Shown here: positions 27,899 through 35,303 of the stretch, one piece after another | Position numbering within the stretch: the first letter of the stretch is position 1 | Layout of the letters: each line of letters starts with the position of its first letter | Assembly: GCF_030160715.1 (NCBI RefSeq) | Contig: NZ_BSOW01000015.1 | Location: 124,001-188,000, forward strand | Source of the DNA: Bradyrhizobium iriomotense | Lineage (GTDB): Bacteria > Pseudomonadota > Alphaproteobacteria > Rhizobiales > Xanthobacteraceae | DNA: 64,000 bases | Reading direction: 5' to 3' | The notes under the pieces: generated by a model | Database searches by the model: none | What the model was told of the DNA's origin: nothing | The model's input: only the letters and a program-made list of their open reading frames with translations | Position numbers and translations under genes: made by a program

Positions 27899-28838
27899 TT
27901 TCCTCCACAATCATCCGCAATTCGCGGATCTGATCCGGATTGTGGTGGAAGAAAAAAGCATTGATCCTGCTTTGGTCGAAAAAGACTACTGGATCATGCA
28001 TTGCCTTTACGGACTTCAGCAGCTTGGCTTCACCTTCCAGCTCAAGGGTGGAACGTCCCTTTCCAAAGGGCATCGGATCATCAATCGGTTCTCTGAGGAC
28101 ATCGATATCCTGATCGAACCACCGCCGGAGCAGGATGTAAAAACCGGCAAGAACCAAAACAAGCCGGCCCATATCCAGTCACGCAAAGGTTTCTATGAGT
28201 GGCTGGCTCAAGAGATCAATACTGACGGCATCACAAGCGTCGATCGCGATACCGAGTTCGATGATGTGCCAAACTATCGGAGCGCCGGCATCAAGCTGAA
28301 CTACACGACGGTCGTCGAGGCCATGGAGGGTCTCCGGGAAGGCGTACTGCTGGAGGTCGGCTTCGACACCGTGGCTCCGAACGCTCCAAAAGACATCAGT
28401 TCGTGGCTTTACGACCGGACCGTTGCGAGCAATGTGGACGTCATCGACAACCGGGCCAAAGCGGTTCCTTGCTATCACCCCGGCTATACCTTTGTTGAAA
28501 AACTGCAGACGGTCTCGACGAAATTCCGCAAGCAACAGGCGGATGGCAGCGATCCGGTCGGGTTCATGCGCCACTACTACGATATCCACGAGCTGCTGCG
28601 GCAGCCCGAGGTTCAGAAATTCGTTGGCACTGATGCCTACAAGGGTCACAAGCAGGCGCGTTTCCGCAAGGACGACAATCAGAACATTGCCGAGAACGAG
28701 GCTTTCATCTTGAGCGGCGGGAAAACGCGGGCGCTCTACGCCGACGCCTACAAGCGTAGCAGCGCGCTGTATTACGCAGGCAAGCCCACGTTCGAGCAGA
28801 TACTCTCCGAGATCAGCAAGTGGGCTGACAAGCTATAA
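27888..28838 (+). CDS. abiEii: AbiEii-type nucleotidyltransferase toxin
   Basis: This 316-residue member of the AbiEii/AbiGii toxin family has polymerase-beta-type nucleotidyltransferase motifs: LKGGTSLSKGH (residues 52-62, motif GGTSLxK) and RFSEDIDI (67-74), supplying the metal-binding acidic pair. Downstream come VEKDYWI near the N-terminus (30-36), GYTFVEKLQTVSTKFRKQQA and HYYDIHELL. Homologues transfer nucleotides to target RNA and arrest growth upon phage infection. All key motifs are intact. It is coupled to abiEi by overlapping ends. A relic of a second copy lies at 10410-10545. The gene ends 31 bp before a block of degraded toxin-antitoxin genes. Confidence 0.9.
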   Translation: MPHDFLHNHPQFADLIRIVVEEKSIDPALVEKDYWIMHCLYGLQQLGFTFQLKGGTSLSKGHRIINRFSEDIDILIEPPPEQDVKTGKNQNKPAHIQSRKGFYEWLAQEINTDGITSVDRDTEFDDVPNYRSAGIKLNYTTVVEAMEGLREGVLLEVGFDTVAPNAPKDISSWLYDRTVASNVDVIDNRAKAVPCYHPGYTFVEKLQTVSTKFRKQQADGSDPVGFMRHYYDIHELLRQPEVQKFVGTDAYKGHKQARFRKDDNQNIAENEAFILSGGKTRALYADAYKRSSALYYAGKPTFEQILSEISKWADKL

Positions 28839-28868
28839 TGTTTCAGCCCTGAGCGCGGCACCGTTGGA

Positions 28869-29102
28869 TCATCGTCCACGGAAGCGTGTGCAGCCGCGCC
28901 CGTGCATAGCCGCGCCTTTTGTGAGATGAAAGCCGAGCGCGAAGGTGACCGATCGCATCCCGACTGATCTCTTTGCCGGACACCCGGCCGAGCTCGCCGC
29001 AGGTTCATCAATAGGAATCGCGGCATGGGGATTCTCGGCTTCGGTGTAGCTGGAAATGCGGTCGCGATCGGACAAGGCGAAGCGCGACCAGACGAGTTTC
29101 AC
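28869..29102 (-). pseudogene. ParE-type toxin N-terminus joined to a ScpB-like remnant
   Basis: The minus strand starts GTG at 29102 as MKLVWSRFALSDRDRISSYT then EAENPHAAIPIDE, the first helix pair of ParE/RelE-superfamily toxins. It then runs into unrelated sequence. In another frame at about 28997-28919 one reads ELGRVSGKEISRDAIGHLRA, which matches ELSSFFGKEVSRDTIGRLRG of the intact ScpB at 30044-30730. So a ParE fragment has been joined to an internal fragment of a ScpB-like gene. The toxin core and C-terminal Arg residues are missing; it is not functional. Confidence 0.6.
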
Positions 29103-29403
29103 CGTTCATGCTCCGCCGCTTTTCGAAGCGCAGCGGCACGGCGTCGTGCGAAATGCGCTTCGACCTCGGAATCGTCGAGATTGGGCCGGGCATCTCCCAG
29201 CGCCTGACGCACCGTCTCACGAAACCAGCTATCGTAAGCTTGGCTGTTACTCACCAGCTCCAGCGGAAGCATCCCTTCGTTGGCCGTACGTGTCAGCAAA
29301 ATCCGTCGTCAGATACCGTGAGACCCATATTTTCCAGAACCGCAGTGGCCTTTTCCTTTACGTCGGCATCGATTCGAGTTTGGACCAGGGCATTCGAAGC
29401 CAT
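29099..29403 (-). pseudogene. RelB/DinJ-type antitoxin, internal deletion
   Basis: ATG 29403, with GGGAGG 6 bp upstream, begins MASNALVQTRIDADVKEKAT then AVLENMGLTVSD, the ribbon-helix-helix domain of DinJ/RelB antitoxins. The usual next residues (AVRI) are lost through a small out-of-frame deletion near 29308. The next frame continues LLTRTANEGMLPLELVSNSQ, AYDSWFRETVRQAL and EVEAHFARRRAAALR to 29099. The end overlaps the ParE-like relic by 4 bp, so this was an antitoxin-toxin operon. Confidence 0.65.
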
Positions 29404-29560
29404 AGCGCGACCTCCCTTATTCGCAGCTAATGTAATGCATTTGAATGATAAACGCCGGAGAGGTCACAGCCCCGTGACGGCGTAAGCACAGCAGCCACAC
29501 GGCCCGCTTTTGGGCGGGGCCGGTGCGGGGGGCTTATTACCCGTCGCCTTGAAGTCGGCA

Positions 29561-29620
29561 CTACTGCCCGGCCAGCAGTTTGTCCTTGCTGAGCAGTCCC
29601 GCGTCCTCCGGTCTCCATGT
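29561..29620 (-). pseudogene. ScpB C-terminal fragment
   Basis: About 19 codons on the minus strand read RPEDAGLLSKDKLLAGQ and a stop at 29561-29563. The intact ScpB copy contains EMLEEAGLLSKDRMLAGEF near its end. This is a short duplicate fragment and shows that another ScpB-like gene once occupied this interval. The rest of 29404-30043 has no supportable gene. Confidence 0.5.
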
Positions 29621-29721
29621 AGGGTAATCGTCGCAACGATCGTCCATCTAAAGACGGCTGCGCCTACCGCGCGGTTCCATCTCAGGCAGACGTCGCAACG
29701 TTGGCCTCGGGTGTGCCGATG

Positions 29722-29775
29722 TCAGGCTGCTCTCACGTCCTCGAGCTCGATGTACAGCTTGAAGCCGGCTGACCA
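29722..29775 (-). pseudogene. XRE-type antitoxin C-terminal fragment
   Basis: A minus-strand reading of SAGFKLYIELEDVRAA ending at TGA (29722-29724) matches the last 16 codons of the remnant at 13997-14227 (AAGLKLQIELKDVKAA). Only this tip remains. Confidence 0.4.
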
Positions 29776-30043
29776 AAGGTCTCGACGGTCATTGCTGTGA
29801 CCTCCATCTTTGAGTCTGTTCGCCGCCAGTTCGATGTCTCGTTGCGAGGTCTTTTGGGTTTCTCTGGAACGCATGAAGGACGAGAACCCGGTCCGGCAGC
29901 GTTGCCAAGTAGATGATCCGGAACGCTCCCGAGCATCCCTGATCCTGATTTCCCGAACGCAGGCATCAAATATGCCGGTGCTGGCAGTGACGGCCGATGA
30001 CGGCTCGTTACGCGGTCACTGCAATCGTTCGGCTCGGGGCGAA

Positions 30044-30730
30044 TCAAGCCACATCGTCGTCTTCGGCGAGGTCCGCCTCGACCTCGTCGCCTTCGTCCGA
30101 CGCCAGCACCGGAAACTCTCCGGCCAGCATTCTGTCCTTGCTGAGCAGACCGGCCTCCTCGAGCATTTCCATGTCCGGAAGATCGCGCAGCGTCTCCAGG
30201 CCGAAGTGCGACAGGAACGCCTTGGTCGTCACGTAGGTGTAGGGCGCGCCGGGTTGCGGACTGCGCGGCCCGGCGGCGATGAACTCCAGTCCGCGCAGAC
30301 GCCCGATCGTATCGCGGCTGACCTCCTTGCCGAAGAAGGATGACAATTCGCTGCGATTGATCGGCTGGTAATAGGCGATGCAGGCGAGGATCAGCGCTTC
30401 GGTCTGCGACAAGGCCTTGCCATCGTGACCGGTGCCGACCGCAGCCCGGATCGCCTCGGCGAAGTTTTTCCGGGTGCGGTGCTGCCAGCCGCCAGCGACG
30501 GAGACGAGCTCGTAGGGCCGGCCGCGCAGCTCATCACGGATGTCGTCGATCAGAAGGTCGATGCTGCAGTCGCGGCCGACAACGCGCGCCAGAACCTCGC
30601 GCGTCACCGGGGCGGACGAGGCGAAGATCACCGCCTCGACCCGGCCCATCCATTCGCGCCAGCGTAGCTCCGGCGGCAGGTCGGTGAGCTCAGTGTCGAG
30701 ATCGTTCTTTGGTCGCGCGCGCCGTCCCAT
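30044..30730 (-). CDS. scpB: ScpB-like winged-helix protein of the SMC-Scp family
   Basis: The product has 228 residues from ATG 30730, one base after the stop of the DUF1403 gene, indicating translational coupling. Two tandem winged helices are visible: WMGRVEAVIFASSAPVTREV to GGWQHRTRKNF, then LSQTEALILACIAYYQPINR, FGKEVSRDTIGRLRG and GAPYTYVTTKAFLSHFG. This is the ScpB layout, and an acidic tail follows. Chromosomal ScpB is the kleisin-associated subunit of SMC condensin. Plasmid and island copies next to DUF1403 genes are common in Rhizobiales but have no companion ScpA or SMC. None is seen here, so its role (perhaps replicon segregation) is uncertain. Confidence 0.85.
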   Translation of the reverse strand: MGRRARPKNDLDTELTDLPPELRWREWMGRVEAVIFASSAPVTREVLARVVGRDCSIDLLIDDIRDELRGRPYELVSVAGGWQHRTRKNFAEAIRAAVGTGHDGKALSQTEALILACIAYYQPINRSELSSFFGKEVSRDTIGRLRGLEFIAAGPRSPQPGAPYTYVTTKAFLSHFGLETLRDLPDMEMLEEAGLLSKDRMLAGEFPVLASDEGDEVEADLAEDDDVA

Positions 30731-30731
30731 C

Positions 30732-31655
30732 TCAGAGCCCGTACAATCGGAAGGTCGGCCGGCCGGTGAGCTCGCGCGCCGCGCCGAGCGAGACGAGCCG
30801 CTGGAACAGCCGTCGCGTGCTGCGGTCGGTCCCCATCTTGCCGGCGCCGGCGATCTGGGCATCTTCCACCATCAGGATCCCCACCCTGATGGCAGCGTCC
30901 TTGCCACGCAACTTCGGCGCAACCGCCAGCAGGCGTGCCGCCCGCCGTGCGAGATCGTTGTAGAGGTCGATCGCGGCCACGGCGGCCGTCGTGTAGGCCG
31001 CGCAGAGCGCGCTCATGAAGACGGTCTCGCCCTCGAAGTGCTGCGGCGCTTTGCGCAGCGCGCCGCGCGACAGATGGGCCGCGAGCAGCGGCACCGGCGC
31101 TGGCCAGCGCAGCTGGTGGGCGAGGACCGCATCGGCCAGCCACAGCGGCACCACGTCGTCGTTCGGCAGCACGCGCCTGCTCGCGGCGATGATTTCCGCG
31201 GCGGCCAGCACCGGCATGACGTGCTGCTGCTGCGTATGTCGGCCGGCAAGTCCGACGATCTGGTCCGTCAGTGAGTTGAGGGGATGGCCGAGTGCGGGAG
31301 CCAGGGCAAAATTCCACTGCTGCACGTCACTGGAGGCGCGTTCGCCGAGCTTGCGCCAGGCGTCGAGAATACGGCCGCCGGGACCCGGGTCATCGTCGTC
31401 GCGGCGCAAGTACCAGTAGTCGCGCAGCGCCGCTTCGTCGTCCGTCCGCCCGCCCTGGCGCGCGAGCGTGGCGGCGCAACTGAGCGCGAGACGTTGACGC
31501 CACAGACTGCCGAGCGGGTGCTCATCGCGGGCAACCGGATGCAGCGCCGCCAGCGCCGCGCCGGCATAAAACACCGCTTCCGCGGCAATGTCGGGCGGGG
31601 CGCGACGGCGCAGCCAGCTAGGTGCCGGGACGAAGGTCGGTGGAGGTTCGAACAT
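30732..31655 (-). CDS. DUF1403 family protein
   Basis: The 307-residue helical protein opens PSWLRRRAPPDIAAEAVFYA. It continues ALAALHPVARDEHPLGSLWR, QRLALSCAATLARQGGRTDD and WRKLGERASSDVQQW. This is the DUF1403 pattern, found almost only in Rhizobiales plasmids and islands, usually directly upstream of a ScpB-like gene, as here. The function is unknown. The constant pairing suggests the two act together in replicon maintenance or chromosome organisation. The start ATG at 31655 gives the usual length. An operator-like repeat lies about 100 bp upstream. Confidence 0.85.
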   Translation of the reverse strand: MFEPPPTFVPAPSWLRRRAPPDIAAEAVFYAGAALAALHPVARDEHPLGSLWRQRLALSCAATLARQGGRTDDEAALRDYWYLRRDDDDPGPGGRILDAWRKLGERASSDVQQWNFALAPALGHPLNSLTDQIVGLAGRHTQQQHVMPVLAAAEIIAASRRVLPNDDVVPLWLADAVLAHQLRWPAPVPLLAAHLSRGALRKAPQHFEGETVFMSALCAAYTTAAVAAIDLYNDLARRAARLLAVAPKLRGKDAAIRVGILMVEDAQIAGAGKMGTDRSTRRLFQRLVSLGAARELTGRPTFRLYGL

Positions 31656-31752
31656 GATTCACGCGCGCGAGGACATGGCGGAGCCTAGCCGCTCGCGGCG
31701 CTTATAGCCACCAAAACGGCTCAAAACCGCCGAGCCTGTCGGTGGATAACTA

Positions 31753-31779
31753 CGAGCGATAATGTTGCCTTATCGTTCG
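31753..31779. promoter_or_regulatory. Inverted repeat and -10 upstream of DUF1403-scpB
   Basis: Arms CGAGCGATAA (31753-31762) and TTATCGTTCG (31770-31779) match in 9 of 10 positions. On the minus strand a perfect TATAAT (31789-31794) lies just upstream, so the repeat would cover the start of a DUF1403-scpB transcript. The -35 is poor. It is a candidate autoregulatory or nucleoid-protein site. Confidence 0.45.
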
Positions 31780-31923
31780 TTTTTGCCATTATATGGAGCA
31801 TCGCGGTTTTCAGCGCCCAGAACCCGGAAATCGCGCTGCGAAAAGCCTCGAGGACGCCTGAGAGCCCGCCCCGGCCGTCGATCCCTCCGCTGTCAAGGCG
31901 TCGCCGGCACGGCCGCCCATCCT

Positions 31924-31967
31924 TGATTTCGACGAGAACACACTCTATCTAGCTAGACTGTCTAGCT
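31924..31967 (+). promoter_or_regulatory. Promoter/operator of the Phd-PIN-recombinase operon
   Basis: TTGATT (31924-31929), a 17-bp spacer and TATCTA (31947-31952) form a promoter-like pair. A perfect inverted repeat, AGCTAGA (31951-31957) - CTG - TCTAGCT (31961-31967), overlaps the -10 and start region and is followed by GGGAG and the antitoxin ATG at 31982. Antitoxins of this type repress their own operon through such palindromes. Confidence 0.6.
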
Positions 31968-31981
31968 GGGAGCGCGCTAAA

Positions 31982-32236
31982 ATGGAATGGCCACTGCAGG
32001 ACGCCAAGAATCAGTTCTCCAAAGTGGTGCAGAAGGCCCGCCGCGAAGGTCCGCAGATCGTCACCCTGCGCGGCGAGCGGGCCGCCGTGGTGCTGTCGGC
32101 CGCCGATTACGATGCGCTCCGGTCCGGCCGGCCGAGCTTGGTCGACGACTTGCTGGCCGGACCAGGCTGGGATGACGAACTGGCCGAGGCCGTGACGCAG
32201 CGCGCCAAGACCCCCAGCCGCGACGCGGCCTTCTGA
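31982..32236 (+). CDS. Phd/YefM family antitoxin
   Basis: The 84-residue product MEWPLQDAKNQFSKVVQKAR then VTLRGERAAVVLSAADYDAL is a typical Phd/YefM N-terminal DNA-binding domain. A C-terminal tail (LLAGPGWDDELAEAVTQR) is expected to wrap the toxin. The stop overlaps the toxin start (TGATG at 32234-32238). SD is GGGAG, 9 bp upstream. It would neutralise the PIN toxin and repress the operon at the palindrome at 31951-31967. Confidence 0.9.
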   Translation: MEWPLQDAKNQFSKVVQKARREGPQIVTLRGERAAVVLSAADYDALRSGRPSLVDDLLAGPGWDDELAEAVTQRAKTPSRDAAF

Positions 32237-32643
32237 TGTATCTCATTGATACCAATGTCGTTTCCGAGGCACGGCGCGGTTCTCCGCAGGCCACCGGCTG
32301 GCTGCGCTCGGTCAACCCGGCCAGCGTCCACCTGAGCACCCTCACCCTGGGCGAGATCATGCGCGGCATTGCGCTCAAGCAGAAATCGGACCCAAAGGCA
32401 GCCGCCCATCTGGCCGAATGGTTGCGCAAGCTGCGCCACGATCACGCCGACCGCATTCTGGCGGTGACCGATCAGATCTCGGTCGAGTGGGGTCGCATCG
32501 CCGCGATCCGGCCGCGCGGCGATATCGACGGGCTGATCGCCGCCACCGCGATTGTCCACGACCTCATCCTCGTCACCCGCAATGTCGGGGATTTCGAGGA
32601 TACGGGTGCAACCGTGATCAATCCTTGGGAGGACTCGGCATGA
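32236..32643 (+). CDS. PIN-domain toxin (FitB/VapC type)
   Basis: The 135-residue PIN nuclease starts MYLIDTNVVSEARRG (first acidic D5). It carries LTLGEIMRGI (E), a central helix region, GDIDGLIAATAIVHDLILVT (D) and VTRNVGDFEDTG (D), so the four acidic residues of the metal site are present. Toxins of this group cut RNA, often initiator tRNA. The gene overlaps the antitoxin (TGATG) and its own stop overlaps the start of the recombinase (ATGA at 32640-32643), forming a three-gene translationally coupled unit. Confidence 0.9.
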   Translation: MYLIDTNVVSEARRGSPQATGWLRSVNPASVHLSTLTLGEIMRGIALKQKSDPKAAAHLAEWLRKLRHDHADRILAVTDQISVEWGRIAAIRPRGDIDGLIAATAIVHDLILVTRNVGDFEDTGATVINPWEDSA

Positions 32644-33734
32644 GCAGTCCAGCAACCGGTTTGGAACCGCTCGCGGCCACGGAGATCGCCACAGATCCCG
32701 CCGACGCATCCCTCCCCTCCCCTCTTCCGGCACCAAAAACCGGCCTGCCGGCGCATCTCGAGCGGCTCGCCGATCTCGCCCGCGACTATGTCGAGGCGGC
32801 GAGCTCGGCCAACACCCGCCGGGCTTATGCCTCCGACTGGAAGCACTTTTCCGGGTGGTGCCGGCGCCAGGGCCTCGAGGTGCTTCCGCCCTCGCCGCAG
32901 ACGGTCGGGCTTTATATCACCGCCTGCGCCTCGGGCGCCGCGACTGCCGATCGCCAGGCGAACTCGGTCGCAACGATCGAGCGGCGGCTGTCGGCCCTGA
33001 CCTGGAATTATGCGCAGCGCGGAATGCCCCTCGACCGCACGGATCGCCATATCGCGACCGTGCTGGCCGGCATCCGCAACACCCATGGCGCCCCGCCCCG
33101 GCAGAAGGAAGCTGTGCTGCCGGAGGACGTCATCGCCATGCTCGAGACGCTCAATCGCGGCACGCTACGGGGCCTAAGGGACCGCGCGATGCTGCTGCTC
33201 GGCTTTGCCGGTGGCCTGCGGCGCTCCGAGATCGTCGGCCTGGATTGTGGTCGCGACCAAACCCAAGACGGCCAAGGCTGGGTCGAGATCCTCGACAAGG
33301 GCATGATCGTCACCCTGCGCGGCAAAACCGGCTGGCGCGAGATCGAGATCGGCCGCGGCTCGTCGGACGCGACCTGCCCGATCGTTGCCTTGCAGATCTG
33401 GCTGAAGCTCGCGCGGATCGGCCATGGGCCGCTATTCCGCCGGGTAACCGGCCAAGGCAAAGACGTCGGTCCGGATCGCCTGAACGACCAACAGGTCGCC
33501 CGGCTCGTCAAACGCGCGGCCCTGGCGGCCGGCGTGCGCGCCGACCTGACCGAAGGCGAACGGGTCGAGAAATTCGCCGGGCATTCGCTGCGCGCCGGCC
33601 TCGCCTCCTCGGCCGAGGTCGACGAGCGCTATGTCCAAAAGCAACTGGGTCACGCCAGTGCCGAGCAGACCCGCCGTTACCAGCGGCGGCGCGACCGCTT
33701 CCGGGTGAATCTCACCAAGGCCGCGGGTCTTTGA
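32640..33734 (+). CDS. Tyrosine recombinase/integrase coupled to the TA pair
   Basis: The 364-residue product starts at the ATGA overlap with the PIN toxin. An N-terminal SAM-like core-binding domain (SANTRRAYASDWKHFSGWCR) is followed by the catalytic domain: GGLRRSEIVGLD (first Arg), HSLRAGLAS (His and second Arg), LGHASAEQTRRYQRRR (His and nucleophilic Tyr). All catalytic residues are intact. The size and sequence fit plasmid- or island-borne site-specific recombinases that resolve multimers or integrate elements. Being in one operon with a toxin-antitoxin pair, it would be expressed together with it. No attachment site could be identified. Confidence 0.9.
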   Translation: MSSPATGLEPLAATEIATDPADASLPSPLPAPKTGLPAHLERLADLARDYVEAASSANTRRAYASDWKHFSGWCRRQGLEVLPPSPQTVGLYITACASGAATADRQANSVATIERRLSALTWNYAQRGMPLDRTDRHIATVLAGIRNTHGAPPRQKEAVLPEDVIAMLETLNRGTLRGLRDRAMLLLGFAGGLRRSEIVGLDCGRDQTQDGQGWVEILDKGMIVTLRGKTGWREIEIGRGSSDATCPIVALQIWLKLARIGHGPLFRRVTGQGKDVGPDRLNDQQVARLVKRAALAAGVRADLTEGERVEKFAGHSLRAGLASSAEVDERYVQKQLGHASAEQTRRYQRRRDRFRVNLTKAAGL

Positions 33735-33829
33735 CCGCCGAATGCCGGCCTCGCTTGCACCACCGCGCAGGGTCCGCCCCTCCCAGGCGGATAGACCGGA
33801 ACCAGACTGGCGACCCGCGTCGGGTCGTA

Positions 33830-33877
33830 ATGGATATTCAATGATGGATATGCTAGATATCCATATGGAGATATCTC
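33830..33877. promoter_or_regulatory. VapBC operator cluster
   Basis: The octamer ATGGATAT occurs at 33830-33837 and 33844-33851 and inverted (ATATCCAT) at 33857-33864; the latter two form a perfect inverted repeat with a 5-bp spacer. A second palindrome, GAGATATCTC (33868-33877), covers the ribosome-binding site and reaches the vapB ATG. Repeated sites of this kind are typical of autoregulated VapBC operons. Confidence 0.6.
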
Positions 33878-34144
33878 ATGCCCCTCTTCATTCGCGATGA
33901 TCAGGTCGACGCCCTCGCCAGCCGGCTCCAGGCCATGACAGGCTTGCGGACCAAAACAGAAGCCGTGCGTCTCGCGCTCGAGCATGAGATCAAGCGCCAA
34001 ACCGAGGATATGCTGCCGAGCCAACGAATCGGCAAGGCTCTCGCGATCGTCGCTGGCATTCGGGCCGACGCCGCGGAGCGCGGCCTCGTCGGCACGGACG
34101 ATTTCGACATGAAGGCCTTCACTGACGAGATGTGGGGCGTCTGA
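33878..34144 (+). CDS. vapB: VapB-type antitoxin (Rv0623/PSK family)
   Basis: The 88-residue product MPLFIRDDQVDALASRLQAM, then TGLRTKTEAVRLALEHEIKR, is the ribbon-helix-helix DNA-binding domain of Rv0623-like antitoxins. The C-terminal TDDFDMKAFTDEMWGV tail should bind the toxin. The stop overlaps the vapC start (TGATG at 34142-34146). It is preceded by a cluster of palindromic operator sites. Confidence 0.88.
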   Translation: MPLFIRDDQVDALASRLQAMTGLRTKTEAVRLALEHEIKRQTEDMLPSQRIGKALAIVAGIRADAAERGLVGTDDFDMKAFTDEMWGV

Positions 34145-34566
34145 TGTTCCTCGATGCCTCGGCCATCGTCGCGATTCTCGACGGCGAGCCGGATGGACCT
34201 GAGCTCGCCGGCCGCTTGAACGGCTCGAAAACGGGCTTCTTCGTCTCACCCCTCGTTGTGTTCGAGGCGTCTGCATCGCTTGCCGCGAAGCTCGCCCGAG
34301 AAACCGGCTTACCGCGCGACGCCGCCCTCCTCGCCAAAGCGGAAACCGCGGTGCGGGAATTCGTCACCTCGCTGGGCGCCCAGGAAATGTCCGTCTCGCC
34401 GGATATCGGTCGCAAGGCCCTCGAAGCGGCGCAGACCTATAGCCGCCTGGTCTATCATCCCGCGCAGCTCAATTTCGGGGACTGCTTCGCCTATGCCTGC
34501 GCCAAGGCTTACCGCATCCCGCTCCTCTACAAGGGTAACGACTTCGCACAGACCGATCTCCGATAG
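34144..34566 (+). CDS. vapC: VapC-type PIN toxin
   Basis: The 140-residue product starts MFLDASAIVAILDGEPDG, giving the first acidic residue. It has FEASASLAAKLA (E), then LNFGDCFAYACAKAYRIPLL (D) and YKGNDFAQTDL (D), the complete PIN metal site of VapC ribonucleases. An ATG 12 bp upstream exists, but the TGATG overlap with vapB fixes the likely start at 34144. It is the second PIN-type pair within 2 kb and should contribute to plasmid stability. Confidence 0.88.
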   Translation: MFLDASAIVAILDGEPDGPELAGRLNGSKTGFFVSPLVVFEASASLAAKLARETGLPRDAALLAKAETAVREFVTSLGAQEMSVSPDIGRKALEAAQTYSRLVYHPAQLNFGDCFAYACAKAYRIPLLYKGNDFAQTDLR

Positions 34567-34606
34567 CGACGGGCCGCTTTGCGGAAAGAGGCGTCTCACG
34601 CCCCGC

Positions 34607-35224
34607 TCACGAATTCAGGCTCGGTCGACGCACCAGCTCAGGCGACGCGCGCACCTTGCTCATCACCTCGCCCATCGCCATTCGAAGCTCATCCTGGGCG
34701 TCATTCAGGCCGACATTGCCGGTATAGGCCGCGAGGGCTGCGAATTTCAGGGCGGCTAACATGGCGGCTTCGCTGCCCAGCTCCCGCGAGACCTGCTTCG
34801 CCGGATGCTTCTCCAGCACGGAAAGAGCAGACTGGGTGATTGTTTGTCCGAGTTCATCGATCAGATCCTCGAACGCAGCAAGCTCAAGATCGTCTTCCGA
34901 GCGGCTCGGCCGCGGCACCGGCGGGGCGTTTCGGACGGCAAGCGTCACTTCGCCCACCACCTCGTCCACCAGACCAACGATCTCGCCGGCGCGCGCGTCG
35001 AGTTCGTCCCATGGGATGCACCGCGTCCCAAGGCCCTCCTGCGCGCGATGCTCCGCCGGGGTCCGGGCCGCGATGCGGGCATTAATCGTGAGACCTGAGC
35101 GATCATCGCCAAAGATCGTCATGATCCGCACCCGAGCCGGGCGGTCGCTGAGGCTGCGGAGCTCCTCGGCCCGTTCGAGGGCCGCCGCGATCGCGCCGCC
35201 GACCGATATCGTGTCTTTTGTCAA
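34607..35224 (-). CDS. Hypothetical protein downstream of repC
   Basis: The 205-residue soluble protein (MTKDTISVGGAIAAALERAE) has a first alpha/beta segment RVRIMTIFGDDRSGLTINAR and a helical second half (FEDLIDELGQTITQSALSVL, LAALKFAALAAYTGNVGLN). No family is recognised. It follows repC on the same strand after 79 bp and could belong to the replicon's maintenance functions. Composition is like its neighbours. Confidence 0.6.
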   Translation of the reverse strand: MTKDTISVGGAIAAALERAEELRSLSDRPARVRIMTIFGDDRSGLTINARIAARTPAEHRAQEGLGTRCIPWDELDARAGEIVGLVDEVVGEVTLAVRNAPPVPRPSRSEDDLELAAFEDLIDELGQTITQSALSVLEKHPAKQVSRELGSEAAMLAALKFAALAAYTGNVGLNDAQDELRMAMGEVMSKVRASPELVRRPSLNS

Positions 35225-35303
35225 ATTGCCCTCCCCGATCTTTGCCCGAAAACCGTAGCCGAGTCGTCTTCAACGACGGAGTCATTCCTGGCGCCGTTTC
35301 GGG

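Noticed and set aside
34607..35224. Assignment of the gene behind repC to a known stability family
   Set aside because: No motif supports any named family; kept as hypothetical.
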